The position numbers and the translations under genes are program-made. From assembly GCF_001428405.1 (NCBI RefSeq), contig NZ_LMSL01000041.1, forward strand, positions 124,280 through 188,279: a stretch of 64,000 bases of DNA, written 5' to 3'. Positions 25,951-35,043 of the stretch are shown here, in pieces (positions within the stretch are counted from its first letter, which is position 1; each line of letters begins with the position of its first letter). Below the pieces are notes generated by a model. That model was not told the DNA's origin. It was given only the letters and a program-made list of their open reading frames with translations, and did not search any database. This stretch comes from Frateuria sp. Soil773 (lineage in GTDB: Bacteria; Pseudomonadota; Gammaproteobacteria; Xanthomonadales; Rhodanobacteraceae).

Positions 25951-28791
25951 ATGTTCGTACCTGGTCAACGCTGGATCTCCACCGCCGAACCCGAACTGGG
26001 GCTGGGCACCGTCCTTCGCGTGGAGGGCCGCGGCGTGCAGGTGCTGTTCGCCAAGGCCGGCGTGCTGCGCCCCTACGCGATCGACTCCGCGCCGCTGGTG
26101 CGCGCCGAATTCCGCGCCGGCCAGCGCGTGGCGGGCAAGGGCATCGCCTTCCTGGTCGAGCGCGTGGAGGTCAAGGACGACCTGCTGATCTACCGCGGCG
26201 AGGGCCGCGAGCTGCACGAGGGCCAGCTCGACGACGAGCAGAGCGTGAGCCAGGCCGACGACCGGCTGATCGGCGGCCGCACCGACCCGGTCGCGCACTT
26301 CGAGCTTCGCATGGACGGGCTGAAGCGCCGCGCCGAAGCGCGCCGCTCGCCCTCGTGGGGGCTCGGCGCGGCGCGCATCGGGCTGGTGCCGCACCAGTTG
26401 CGCGTCGCCGGCATCGCCTCGGCGCGGCGGCCGCCGCGCGTGCTGCTGGCCGACGAGGTGGGCCTGGGCAAGACCATCGAGGCGGGCATGATCGTGGCGC
26501 GCCAGCTCGCCACCGGCCGCGCCTCGCGCGTGCTGGTGCTGCTGCCGGATACGCTGGTGTACCAGTGGTTCGTCGAGCTGCTGCGCCGCTTCAATCTCAG
26601 CTTCGCGATCTACGACGAGGAACGCTGCGAGGCGCTGGAGCAGTCCGGCGACGCCGGCAACCCGTTCGAGGACGAGCAACTGGTGATCGCCGACTTCGGC
26701 TTCCTGGAGCAGTCGCCCAAGCGCGCGCAGCAGTTGCTTGACGCGCCGTGGGACCTGCTGGTGGTGGACGAGGCGCACCACCTCGCCTGGACGCCGGAGG
26801 CGGCCAGCCCGCGCTACGCGCTGGTGGAGCGGCTGGCCGCCGCGACCCCGGGCGTGATCCTGCTCACCGCCACGCCCGAGCAACTGGGCCGCAGCGGCCA
26901 CTTCGCGCGCCTGCGCCTGCTCGACCCGCAGCGCTACCACGATCTGGACGCCTACCTGGCCGAGGCCGACCGCTTCCAGGAACTGTCGCGGATCGCCGAC
27001 CGGCTGCTCGCCGGCGAGCCGCTGGAGGACGCGCAACTGGCTACCCTGCACGGCGCCTTCGCCGGCGACGAGGCCCTGCAGGCGCGGCTGGCCGAGCCCG
27101 CCAAGGCAGACAACGCGCATGCGATCCTCGCCGCGCTGATCGACCGCCACGGCACCGGGCGCGCGATGTTCCGCAACCGCCGCGCCGGCATCGGCGGCTT
27201 CCCGCAGCGCCTGCCGGTATGGCACCTGATCGACGCAGGGCAGCTCGACGACAGCGCGCGCCAGGCGCTGCTGGCCGAATTCCACGCCGACCTGCAGCAG
27301 CCGCCTCCCGCGCTGGAGCTGGACTATGCCGGCGACCCGCGCCTGGACGCGCTGGTCGCCCTGCTCGAACAGCATCCGCGCGACAAGTTCCTGCTGATCT
27401 GCCGCAGCCAGGCCAAGGTGCTGGCGCTGGAAGAAGCCCTGCGCACCCGCAGCGGCGTGGGCGTGGCGCGCTTCCACGAAGGCCTGGGCATCGTGCAGCG
27501 CGACCGCAACGCGGCCTACTTCGCGCAGCCCGACGGCGCGCGCCTGCTGCTGTGCTCGGAGATCGGCTCGGAAGGCCGCAACTTCCAGTTCGCGCACCGG
27601 CTGGTGCTGTGGGACCTGCCGCTGGACCCGGACCTGCTCGAACAGCGCATCGGCCGGCTCGACCGCATCGGCCAGACGCACGACATCAGCATCCACATCC
27701 TCGCCGTCGCCGACAGCGCGCAGCACGTGCTGGCGCGCTGGTACGACGAAGGCATCGACGCGTTCCGCGCCAGCCCCGCCGACGGCCGCGAGCTGCTGCG
27801 CCGCTATGGCGAGCCGTTGGCGCGGCTGGCCGACGAGCACGCGCGCGGCGACGACAACCGCGACCAGGAGCTGGACGTGCTGCTGGCCGAGACCCGCGCC
27901 AGCCACGAGCAGATGGCCGAGCTGATCCGCGCCGGCCGCGACCATCTGCTCGAACTGGCCGCCAGCCGCGACCTGCATGCCGACGAATTGCAGCAGGCCT
28001 TCATCCGCGACGACCACGACCCGTCACGCGACGCCTTCGTGCAACGCCTGCTCGAAGCCTTCGGCATCCACGCCGAGGAGCTCGGCGGCCAGGTGCTGCT
28101 GCTCGATCCGCAATACCTCTCCACCGACGCCCTACCCGGCTTCGCCGACGGCCCGCAGTCGGTGACGTTCTCGCGCGAGGTGGCGCTGGCGCGCGAGGAG
28201 CTGCCGCTGCTTCGGCTCGACCATCCGCTGGTGGCCGGCGCGCTGGACCTGGCGCTGTCCGGCGAGCAGGGCAACGCCGCCTTCATGGTCGACGACGTGC
28301 TGCCGCCGCGCAGCGCGCTGCTGCAGGCGGTGTTCCTGCTCGAATGCGTGGCCGACCGCTCGCTCGACGCGGAACGCTTCCTGCCGACGCTGCCGATCGT
28401 CGTCACCATCGACACGAAGCTCGCCGAGCGCGCCGACTTCCAGCCCAGCGAGACCGGCCTGCGCAAGGCCGCCGACCGCACCATCGAGGTGGCTCGCTAC
28501 CGCAAGTTCCTCAACAAGCTGGTGCCGCCGATGCTCGAGCGCGCCGAGGCGGTCGCCGCGCTGCGCGCGCAGGCCAGCATCGCCGAGGCGGTGGCCCAGG
28601 CCACCGATACGCTCGACGCCGAGCTGTCGCGCCTGCTCGCGCTGCGCGGGGTGAACCCGTCGATCAGCGAAAACGAGATCGCCGCCGTCGGCGCCGAACG
28701 CCGCGCCCTGCTCGATGCGCTGCCGCAATCGCGGCTGCGGCTGGACGCGGTACGCTTCGTGGTCAGCGCGGACTTCCTCGCACTGCGCTGA
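25951..28791 (+). CDS. rapA: RNA polymerase-associated ATPase RapA
   Basis: RapA is a SWI/SNF-type ATPase that helps recycle stalled or post-termination RNA polymerase. The 946-residue protein contains the N-terminal Tudor-like region (FVPGQRWISTAEPELGLGTVL), helicase motif I DEVGLGKT (168-175), motif II DEAH (273-276) and TATPEQLG. The second RecA lobe has LLICRSQAKVLALEEAL, GSEGRNFQFAHRLVLWDLP and QRIGRLDRIGQ, and the RapA-specific C-terminal domain follows. Length matches E. coli RapA. It stands alone between piuC and a gap containing repeat debris. Confidence 0.97.
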   Translation: MFVPGQRWISTAEPELGLGTVLRVEGRGVQVLFAKAGVLRPYAIDSAPLVRAEFRAGQRVAGKGIAFLVERVEVKDDLLIYRGEGRELHEGQLDDEQSVSQADDRLIGGRTDPVAHFELRMDGLKRRAEARRSPSWGLGAARIGLVPHQLRVAGIASARRPPRVLLADEVGLGKTIEAGMIVARQLATGRASRVLVLLPDTLVYQWFVELLRRFNLSFAIYDEERCEALEQSGDAGNPFEDEQLVIADFGFLEQSPKRAQQLLDAPWDLLVVDEAHHLAWTPEAASPRYALVERLAAATPGVILLTATPEQLGRSGHFARLRLLDPQRYHDLDAYLAEADRFQELSRIADRLLAGEPLEDAQLATLHGAFAGDEALQARLAEPAKADNAHAILAALIDRHGTGRAMFRNRRAGIGGFPQRLPVWHLIDAGQLDDSARQALLAEFHADLQQPPPALELDYAGDPRLDALVALLEQHPRDKFLLICRSQAKVLALEEALRTRSGVGVARFHEGLGIVQRDRNAAYFAQPDGARLLLCSEIGSEGRNFQFAHRLVLWDLPLDPDLLEQRIGRLDRIGQTHDISIHILAVADSAQHVLARWYDEGIDAFRASPADGRELLRRYGEPLARLADEHARGDDNRDQELDVLLAETRASHEQMAELIRAGRDHLLELAASRDLHADELQQAFIRDDHDPSRDAFVQRLLEAFGIHAEELGGQVLLLDPQYLSTDALPGFADGPQSVTFSREVALAREELPLLRLDHPLVAGALDLALSGEQGNAAFMVDDVLPPRSALLQAVFLLECVADRSLDAERFLPTLPIVVTIDTKLAERADFQPSETGLRKAADRTIEVARYRKFLNKLVPPMLERAEAVAALRAQASIAEAVAQATDTLDAELSRLLALRGVNPSISENEIAAVGAERRALLDALPQSRLRLDAVRFVVSADFLALR

Positions 28792-29108
28792 CGGGCCCGC
28801 CGGCACCGCCCCGACTGGAACGGACTCGTTCGCGGCACCGCCCGCCGGGCCTGCCGCGACGGGCGTCCGCATCCACTCGGGGACCCGTTCCAAGTCTGCC
28901 TATCTGACTGGAATTCCCCACGTTCCCCCGCTCGTCATTCCTGCGAAGGCGGGAGGTGCTTTTCAACAGCCGAAGGGCTGGTCATCCAGCGACTTTCCCC
29001 TTCCCTAAAACTAAAGGCACTGGATCCCAGCTTGACCGGCCCCGCGGCCGTTGAGAGTCGCCGGGATGACGCTTCGCAAGGGATACCCGGGAGCCTTTGA
29101 ACGGGCTC
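28792..29108. other. Intergenic region with diverged GTCATTCC-type repeats
   Basis: This 317-bp gap has no gene. It holds pieces of the same repeat family seen at 17751: CGTCATTCCTGCGAAGGCGG (28934-28953), CACTGGATCCCAGCTT (29019-29034) and CCGGGATGAC (29062-29071). They are arranged as an outward-facing pair that has decayed. The left half (28792-28930) shows nothing clear. Confidence 0.6.
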
Positions 29109-30476
29109 TCAGGGCAGCGGCGACGCGTCCGCCAGCGCCATCCGCTGCCGGACCCCGGACAACTGGTAGGCCAGGCTCAGCAGGCCGAGCCATGCCACGC
29201 CCACGTACAGCGCCACGCGGGTGTCGGCGCTGTAGCCGAGCATCACCAGCACGAAGGCGAGGAAGGCCAGGCAGACCACGCTGCTCAGCGGGAACAGGCG
29301 CAGGCGGAACGGCAACGGCGTGGCCTGCTTGCGGCGGAAGCGCCAGTGCGCGACCAGCACCATGCCCCAGGTCCATACCGTGTTGAAGGCGAGGATCGAC
29401 ATGATCATGCCGAAGATGCGCTCGGGCACCAGGTAGTTCAGCAGCACGCCCACCATCAGGCACGCCAGGGTCACCAGCACGCCGCGCACCGGCACGCCCT
29501 GGCGGCTCAGCCGCCGCATCGCGGCCGGCGCCTGGCCCTTGTCCGACAGGCTGTACAGCATGCGGCTGCCGCTGAAGGTGGTGGAGTTGAAGCTCGACAG
29601 CGCCGCGGTGATCACCACGAAGTTGATCAGGCCCGCCGCCTGCGGGATGCCCAGCTTGTCGAAGGTGGTGACGAACGGGCTGCCCTGCGTGCCCAGCTCG
29701 TTCCACGGGTAGATCGCCATGATCACGAACAGCGCGCCGACATAGAAGATCAGGATGCGCCAGATCACCGAGTTCACCGCGCGCGGGATCGTGCGCTCCG
29801 GCTGCGCGGCCTCGGCCGCGGCCATGCCGATCGTCTCGATGCCGCCGAAGGAGAACACCAGCACCGGCAGCGCCAGCACCATGCCGGTGAACCCGTTGGG
29901 GAACCAGCCGCCGTGCGTCCACAGGTTCGACAGCCCTACCGGCTTCCCGCCGTTGCCCCAGCCGAGCCAGATGATCGCGGCGCCGCCGGCGATCATCAGC
30001 ACCACCGTCAGCACCTTGATCAGCGCGAACCAGAACTCCAGCTCGCCGTAGACCTTCACCGCCATCAGGTTCAGCCCGCCGATCATCGCCACGCTGCCGA
30101 ACGCCCAGATCCACTGCGGCAGCTCGGGGAACCACTGCTTCATGTAGATGCCGACCGCGGTGCTCTCGGCGATGCCCACGCCCATCATCAGGATCCAGTA
30201 GTTCCAGCCGGTGAGGTAGCCGGCGAACGGGCCCAGGTACCTGTGCGCGTAGGTGCTGAACGAGCCGGCCACCGGGTCGTGCACCGCCATCTCGCCCAGC
30301 GCGCGCATGATGACGAAGATCATCGCGCCGCCGAACAGGTAGGCGAACAGCACCGAGGGGCCGGCCACCTTGATCGTGCTGGCGGAACCGAGGAACAGCC
30401 CCGCGCCGATGGCCATGCCCAGCGCCATGAAGGTGATGTGTCGTGGGGTAAGCCGGCGCTGCAGGTGCTCGGTCAT
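29109..30476 (-). CDS. APC-family amino-acid permease
   Basis: This 455-residue inner-membrane transporter has about twelve helices. The amino-acid/polyamine/organocation signature is plain: RHITFMALGMAIGAGLFLGS (TM1), PVAGSFSTYAHRYLGPFAGYLTGWNYW, VFSFGGIETIGMAAAEAAQPERTIPRAVNSV (quoted in part) and SSFNSTTFSGSRMLYSLSDKGQAP. The AAT branch (AroP, ProY, GabP, AnsP) fits best. The substrate cannot be set from sequence; proline or another neutral amino acid is a reasonable guess. It is followed on the same strand, after a gap, by nothing metabolic, so context does not help. Confidence 0.93.
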   Translation of the reverse strand: MTEHLQRRLTPRHITFMALGMAIGAGLFLGSASTIKVAGPSVLFAYLFGGAMIFVIMRALGEMAVHDPVAGSFSTYAHRYLGPFAGYLTGWNYWILMMGVGIAESTAVGIYMKQWFPELPQWIWAFGSVAMIGGLNLMAVKVYGELEFWFALIKVLTVVLMIAGGAAIIWLGWGNGGKPVGLSNLWTHGGWFPNGFTGMVLALPVLVFSFGGIETIGMAAAEAAQPERTIPRAVNSVIWRILIFYVGALFVIMAIYPWNELGTQGSPFVTTFDKLGIPQAAGLINFVVITAALSSFNSTTFSGSRMLYSLSDKGQAPAAMRRLSRQGVPVRGVLVTLACLMVGVLLNYLVPERIFGMIMSILAFNTVWTWGMVLVAHWRFRRKQATPLPFRLRLFPLSSVVCLAFLAFVLVMLGYSADTRVALYVGVAWLGLLSLAYQLSGVRQRMALADASPLP

Positions 30477-30503
30477 GGAATCAGCCGTCGAGGGAAAGGA
30501 AGC

Positions 30504-31163
30504 TCAGCGCCGCAACTGGCGTTTCGGCTTGATCGGCAGCCGCCCGCGCCAGTACTCGATGAGCACGTAGCCTCCGAGCATACCGCCCAGGTGGGCGAAA
30601 TGCGCCACCCCCGCCTGGGTGCCGGTGACGCCCATCACCAGCTCCACCACCGCGTAGCCGGTGACGAACAGCCAGGCCGGCATCGGGATCGGCAGGAAGA
30701 TCAGCATCACCTTCTCGTGCGGGTACATCATGCCGAACGCCAGCAGCAGGCCGAAGATCGCACCGGAGGCGCCCAGGGTCGGGTAGAAACCGTGGGTGAA
30801 GTACTGCACCACCAGCAGTTGCGCCAGGGCGGCCACCACCAGGCAGACGAAGTAGTAGACGAGGAAGTTGCGCCCGCCGAACAGCCGCTCGATCGGCCCG
30901 CCGAACATGAACAGGGCCAGCATGTTGAACAGGATGTGGGTCAGGTCGCCGTGCATGAAGGCGTAGCTGACGACCTGCCACGGCCGGAACCCCACCGACG
31001 CCACCCCGTCGCTCGCCTGCGCAAGCTGGTCGGGGCCCCAGGGCCACAGCGCGAAGTGGATCAGCATCGTGTCGTGGAACAGCATCTGCAGCAGGTAGAC
31101 GGCGATATTCGCGATCAGCAGGTTGCGGGTGACGGGCGGCAGATCGAAGGGCATTGCGGGCAT
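30504..31163 (-). CDS. Rhomboid-family intramembrane serine protease
   Basis: The 219-residue membrane protein has six or seven helices. The catalytic dyad is visible: S133 in TLGASGAIFGLL and H191 in VAHFAHLGGMLGGY. The L1-loop motif GGPIERLFGGRNFLVYY and HGDLTHILFNMLALFMFG are typical of the family. Rhomboids cleave single-pass membrane proteins within the bilayer. The start at 31163 (MPAMPFDL) is chosen; the ATG nine bases downstream is also possible. It is located 27 bp from the permease gene and reads in the same direction, so the two may be co-transcribed. Confidence 0.94.
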   Translation of the reverse strand: MPAMPFDLPPVTRNLLIANIAVYLLQMLFHDTMLIHFALWPWGPDQLAQASDGVASVGFRPWQVVSYAFMHGDLTHILFNMLALFMFGGPIERLFGGRNFLVYYFVCLVVAALAQLLVVQYFTHGFYPTLGASGAIFGLLLAFGMMYPHEKVMLIFLPIPMPAWLFVTGYAVVELVMGVTGTQAGVAHFAHLGGMLGGYVLIEYWRGRLPIKPKRQLRR

Positions 31164-31320
31164 TCCGGGATGCGGAAGCCCAAGCGTAGCGGCTGCGCCC
31201 CCGCCCCGCCACGGACCCGTCCCGACCGGCCGCCGGGTGCGCCGATGGCGCACTGCGACAATCCGCCGCACCGGCCACGGCACGACCTCCGACACGGGCG
31301 AAAAACCTTGCGAGGCACCG

Positions 31321-31338
31321 CGTTTGGACGTCCAAACG
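31321..31338. promoter_or_regulatory. 18-bp perfect palindrome, probable operator 1
   Basis: CGTTTGGACGTCCAAACG is a perfect inverted repeat, 36 bp upstream of a TTGACA hexamer at 31374-31379. Its core GGACGTCC recurs in the second palindrome at 31401-31412, with centres 77 bp apart. Perfect dyads of this length are typical sites of dimeric repressors (LacI, GntR or TetR families). Confidence 0.6.
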
Positions 31339-31373
31339 CCAAACATAGGCACAACGACCCCGAAGCCTACGGG

Positions 31374-31412
31374 TTGACACCCCTGCGGATCGATGCGCAA
31401 ATGGACGTCCAT
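31374..31412 (+). promoter_or_regulatory. Putative promoter with operator 2
   Basis: TTGACA (31374-31379) matches the -35 consensus exactly. The -10 at 17-18 bp spacing is poor (GCAAAT, 31397-31402). The perfect palindrome ATGGACGTCCAT (31401-31412) falls at the expected start point, where a bound protein would block initiation. The promoter is inferred; the palindrome is seen directly. Confidence 0.45.
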
Positions 31413-31460
31413 ACCGCCACGACCGGCGGCTTGCACGACGCACCAGGAAGCGAACCGCCC

Positions 31461-31532
31461 GTGAACATCCAGGTTTCCCGCATGGCCATCCACACCGCAC
31501 ACCGCCTCACGGCGATGTGTTGCGGCTGTTGA
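31461..31532 (+). CDS. Putative cysteine-ending leader peptide (uORF)
   Basis: This short ORF runs from GTG at 31461 (23 codons) or ATG at 31482 (16 codons, MAIHTAHRLTAMCCGC) to a TGA. AGGAAG at 31445-31450 lies ten bases before the GTG. The frame remains open back to an ATG at 31401. The four-residue C-terminal run CCGC immediately before the stop resembles cysteine- or metal-sensing leader peptides upstream of sulfur or TonB-receptor genes. It lies inside the presumed leader of the receptor gene at 32153. Coding status is unproven. Confidence 0.35.
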   Translation: MNIQVSRMAIHTAHRLTAMCCGC

Positions 31533-32152
31533 TCGCCTGCCGGCCGAAACCCGCATTGCCGCGCCATCCCTCCCGCGACTTTCATCGGATGTTCCCATGC
31601 TTCGCCTGAGCCATAGCCCTTCGACCCGCCGCAACCCGACAGCCCACGGCTGTTGTCGTTGCCGCCGAATGCGCCGCACCGGCTGACCCCGCAGCCCCGG
31701 AGCGCCCGCGCGCTCCGCCACCGACGTCTCCCCCGACGCCCACAGGCCGCGCATGGCGCTGCCTGTCCCGCGATCCGTCCCCTCCGGCCCTGCGCCGGAT
31801 CGGATCCATGCATCAGGAATCCCCGCATCATGCTCACGCCCACCCTGCTTCCGCTCGCCATCGGTTCGCCGCCGGCCGCCACCGTGCCGCACGCCGGGAA
31901 CGCCGGCCCGGCCGTCCCGTGCGACGGCTCGAAACGGTCCTTCGACACCAGCCAGGCCGAAGCGCGCGGACGCTTCGCCGCCGTCCCCGGGATGACCCGC
32001 CGATCCTGAAAACCGCCTCCGGCACCCGCGCCGCCACGGCGGCGCATCGCCTCCCGCACGCCACGGCGTGCCTGCCAGGCATGGCGTGACTTCCACCGGC
32101 CGTCCCCACGCGCCGCACGCCGGCCACCCAACCCCCACGGAAACCCCGCTCC

Positions 32153-34945
32153 ATGAACCATCGATCTCGCCGCGCAGCCGCCCTGCTGCGCTCCCCTCTC
32201 TGGCTGGCGCTGTTCGCGCTTCCCGCGGCGCACGCCGCCGAGCAGGACCAGGCCGCCCCCGAACCGGGCCGCACCGCGCCCACCCAGACCCTGGAACAGG
32301 TCACCGTCACCGGCTCGCGCATCCCGCGCGTAGACGTCGAAGGGCCGTCGCCGGTAATCACCATCAGCGCCAAGGACCTGGACGCCAAGGGCTTCCGCAG
32401 CGTGTTCGACGCGCTCAGCTCGCTGACCCAGAACACCGGCATGGCGCAGGGCGAGGACTACGGCAACACCTTCACCCCTGCGGCGAACACCATCAACCTG
32501 CGCGGCCTCGGGCCCAACCACACCCTGGTGCTGGTCAACGGCCGCCGGGTGGCGGACTACCCGATCGCGTACGACGGCTCGGTCAACTTCGTCAACCTGT
32601 CGAACATCCCCGCCGCGATGATCGAGCGCGTCGAGATCCTCAACGGCGGCGCCTCGGCGGTGTACGGCTCCGACGCCATCGCCGGCGTGGTCAACATCAT
32701 CCTCAAGAGCAAGGCCGAGGGCCTGGACGTCAGCCTGCGCACCGGCGGCAGCCAGGGAGGCGGCGGTTCCAACCAGCGCCTGCAGCTCAGCGGCGGGCAT
32801 AGCTGGGGCGGGCTCGACGCGGTCTACGGCGTGGAAGTGACCCGGCGCTCGCCGATCTGGGGCACCGACCGCCGCTTCATGGATTCGCTCGCCCGCGATC
32901 CGTCGCTGCATGGCGGCCCCACCATCCCCACTGCGGTGTTCTACCGCCGCGACCTCGACAGCGGCCGCTACGTCGACCCGGGCGAGGCCACCTGCGCCTC
33001 GCTGGGCGGCCTCTACGGCGGCACCGTGCGGCGCGCCTACGACCCCGGCCGCGGCTACTACTGCGGCAGCGACCGCGCGCCGCCGACGTTCTGGACCGTG
33101 CAGACGCGCCAGCGCAACGTCAACGCCTTCACCAGCCTGCACTACAAGCTCAGCGACGACACCGAGCTGTTCGGCGACTTCATGCTGGGCGTGGACAAGA
33201 TCGACAACACCACCCGCGCGCCGAGCTGGACCTCGCTGGCCGCCGGCAGCAGCTATTTCATCGACGCCGGCAGCGGCACGCCCGAGCGCTGGTACCGGCG
33301 CCTCTCGCCGGAGGAGATCGGCGGCCGCACCAAGGCCGGTTCGAACTTCTTCGAGCGCTCATGGAACGCCACCCTGGGCGCGCGCGGCCATCTCGGCGAC
33401 TGGCGCTACGAGGTCGCAGCCAACCGCTCCGAGTACGACAATACCACCCGCCGCAGCGCCTTCCTCTCGGGCCTGGACGAGTATTTCCTCGGCCCGCGCA
33501 CCGGCACCGCCGCCGACGGCACGCCGATCTACGCGCCCGACCCGGCCCGCCTGTACCAGCCGCTGGACGCCGCCGACTGGAACCGGCTGACCGACACCAC
33601 CAGCAGCCACAACCGCGCCTGGGTGCAGACGCTGAGCCTGAGCGTGAACCACGACGACCTGTTCGAGCTGCCCGGCGGTTCGGCCGGCTTCGCCGGCGTG
33701 CTCGAGGCGGGCAGCCAGGGCTTCCGCAACACGCCGGACCCGCGGCTCGCCGAAGGCGTGTTCTGGAACAACGCCGGCAGCCTGCCCGCCAGCGGCAAGC
33801 GCGACCGCTACGCCGCCGGCGCGGAACTGAGCCTGCCGCTGCACGACCGGCTGATCGCCACGCTGGCCGCGCGCTACGACAGCTACCGCTACGCCGGCCG
33901 CAGCGACGACAAGGCCACCTGGAGCGCCGGCCTGGAATACCGCCCGGCCGACTCCCTGCTGCTGCGCGCCAGCTACAACACCAGCTTCCGCGCGCCGGAC
34001 ATGAACTACATCTTCGCCAGCGAGACCAAGGGCTACATCCCCGGCCTCACCGACTACTACCGCTGCCGCCTCGCCGGCCAGCCGTTCGGCAGTTGCGAGT
34101 TCAACGACGAGAGCATCAACTACACCAGCTACGGCAGCCGCAGGCTGAAGGCCGAGAACGGCAAGTCGTACAGCTACGGCCTGGTGTGGTCGCCGAACGC
34201 GCAACTGGACCTGTCGCTGGACTACTACAAGGTCAGCATCGACGACGAGGTCACCAACCTCAGCGCGGACACCGTGCTGCGCGACGAGGCCGACTGCCGG
34301 CTCGGCCGCACCCAGGGCGGCCAGCCGGTCGACATCCTGTCGGCGCCATGCCAGGCGACGCTGGCGCGGGTACGGCGCAACCCCGCCGACGCGGTCGATC
34401 CGCTCACCGCCACGCGGGTGTTCATCAACCCGATCAACGCGGCCAGCGAGCGCACCAGCGGCATCGACGCCAGCGGCAACTACCGCTGGCACACGTCCGG
34501 CCTCGGCGACTTCGCCGTGCACGCGAACTACACCCTGGTGCTGAGCCACAAGTACCAGCAGTCGCCCGGCGGCCTCATCGTCAACCTGCGCGACGGCGGC
34601 GGGATGGGCGAATCCGGCGCCACCTACGAATGGCGCAGCAAGCTCAACGCGAGCGTGAGCTGGAACTACCGCGACGTCACCACCACGCTGTACGGCATCC
34701 GCTACGGCAGCCTGCCGAACGCGGACCTGAGCGGGCGCATCGCGCCCTACTTCCGCTACAACGCCAGCGTGGCGTACCGGATCAGCGACCGCGCGTCGAT
34801 CTCGCTGGCCGTCAACAACCTGCTGGACAAGGCGCCGCCGCGCGACCGCACCGGCAGCGGCTGGCCGTTCTACCCGGTCGGCAACTACGACCCGTACGGG
34901 CGCCAGTGGTGGCTGGAGGCGAGCTACCACTTCGGCGCCAAGTGA
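32153..34945 (+). CDS. TonB-dependent outer-membrane receptor of unknown ligand
   Basis: The 930-residue receptor has a signal peptide (SPLWLALFALPAAHA) and a TonB-box-like start (TLEQVTVTGSRIPR). The plug domain shows INLRGLGPNHTLVLVNGRR and MIERVEILNGGASAVYGSDAIAGVVNIILK. The long barrel ends RQWWLEASYHFGAK. The plug style belongs to the large Xanthomonadales group of receptors thought to take up sugars, peptides or other nutrients rather than siderophores. The final residue is lysine rather than the usual aromatic, though FGAK keeps a phenylalanine three residues in. The unusual leader with paired operators suggests tight regulation. No transport partner is adjacent. Confidence 0.9.
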   Translation: MNHRSRRAAALLRSPLWLALFALPAAHAAEQDQAAPEPGRTAPTQTLEQVTVTGSRIPRVDVEGPSPVITISAKDLDAKGFRSVFDALSSLTQNTGMAQGEDYGNTFTPAANTINLRGLGPNHTLVLVNGRRVADYPIAYDGSVNFVNLSNIPAAMIERVEILNGGASAVYGSDAIAGVVNIILKSKAEGLDVSLRTGGSQGGGGSNQRLQLSGGHSWGGLDAVYGVEVTRRSPIWGTDRRFMDSLARDPSLHGGPTIPTAVFYRRDLDSGRYVDPGEATCASLGGLYGGTVRRAYDPGRGYYCGSDRAPPTFWTVQTRQRNVNAFTSLHYKLSDDTELFGDFMLGVDKIDNTTRAPSWTSLAAGSSYFIDAGSGTPERWYRRLSPEEIGGRTKAGSNFFERSWNATLGARGHLGDWRYEVAANRSEYDNTTRRSAFLSGLDEYFLGPRTGTAADGTPIYAPDPARLYQPLDAADWNRLTDTTSSHNRAWVQTLSLSVNHDDLFELPGGSAGFAGVLEAGSQGFRNTPDPRLAEGVFWNNAGSLPASGKRDRYAAGAELSLPLHDRLIATLAARYDSYRYAGRSDDKATWSAGLEYRPADSLLLRASYNTSFRAPDMNYIFASETKGYIPGLTDYYRCRLAGQPFGSCEFNDESINYTSYGSRRLKAENGKSYSYGLVWSPNAQLDLSLDYYKVSIDDEVTNLSADTVLRDEADCRLGRTQGGQPVDILSAPCQATLARVRRNPADAVDPLTATRVFINPINAASERTSGIDASGNYRWHTSGLGDFAVHANYTLVLSHKYQQSPGGLIVNLRDGGGMGESGATYEWRSKLNASVSWNYRDVTTTLYGIRYGSLPNADLSGRIAPYFRYNASVAYRISDRASISLAVNNLLDKAPPRDRTGSGWPFYPVGNYDPYGRQWWLEASYHFGAK

Positions 34946-34949
34946 GGCC

Positions 34950-34986
34950 ATGCCCCGCGGCGGCCGCCCGGGCCGCCGCGGGGCAT
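34950..34986 (+). terminator. 16-bp hairpin after the TonB receptor
   Basis: ATGCCCCGCGGCGGCC (34950-34965) is perfectly complementary to GGCCGCCGCGGGGCAT (34971-34986) across a 5-base loop, four bases after the stop codon. No T run follows on the plus strand, so it may act as a transcript-end barrier or pause structure. Confidence 0.6.
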
Positions 34987-34990
34987 CGGG

Positions 34991-35018
34991 CAAAGAAAAA
35001 GGCCGCCTTGCGGCGGCC
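34991..35018 (-). terminator. Rho-independent terminator of the NlpC/P60 gene
   Basis: Read on the minus strand, GGCCGCC and GGCGGCC (35018-35001, loop GCAA) form a 7-bp stem followed by TTTTTCTTTG, a good T tract. It lies 26 bases after the stop of the hydrolase gene. Confidence 0.75.
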
Positions 35019-35043
35019 CTGGACTGACGGAAAGGGTTTTCGA

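Larger units (their letters stand above)
31164..32152. other. Long leader/intergenic region before the TonB receptor at 32153
   Basis: Almost 1 kb without a conventional gene, between a minus-strand rhomboid gene and a plus-strand receptor. It contains two palindromes centred on GGACGTCC, a TTGACA hexamer and a short upstream ORF ending in cysteines (separate entries). From 31533 on, a 60-codon ORF at 31830-32009 is possible but has no family signal; the rest shows nothing I can interpret. Confidence 0.55.

Noticed and set aside
25651..28017. 788-codon minus-strand open frame opposite rapA
   Set aside because: Codon-bias shadow only; helicase motifs are on the plus strand.
31830..32009. 60-codon ORF upstream of the TonB receptor
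   Set aside because: Plausible start but no motif, no neighbour logic and ordinary GC-driven openness; insufficient to call a gene.
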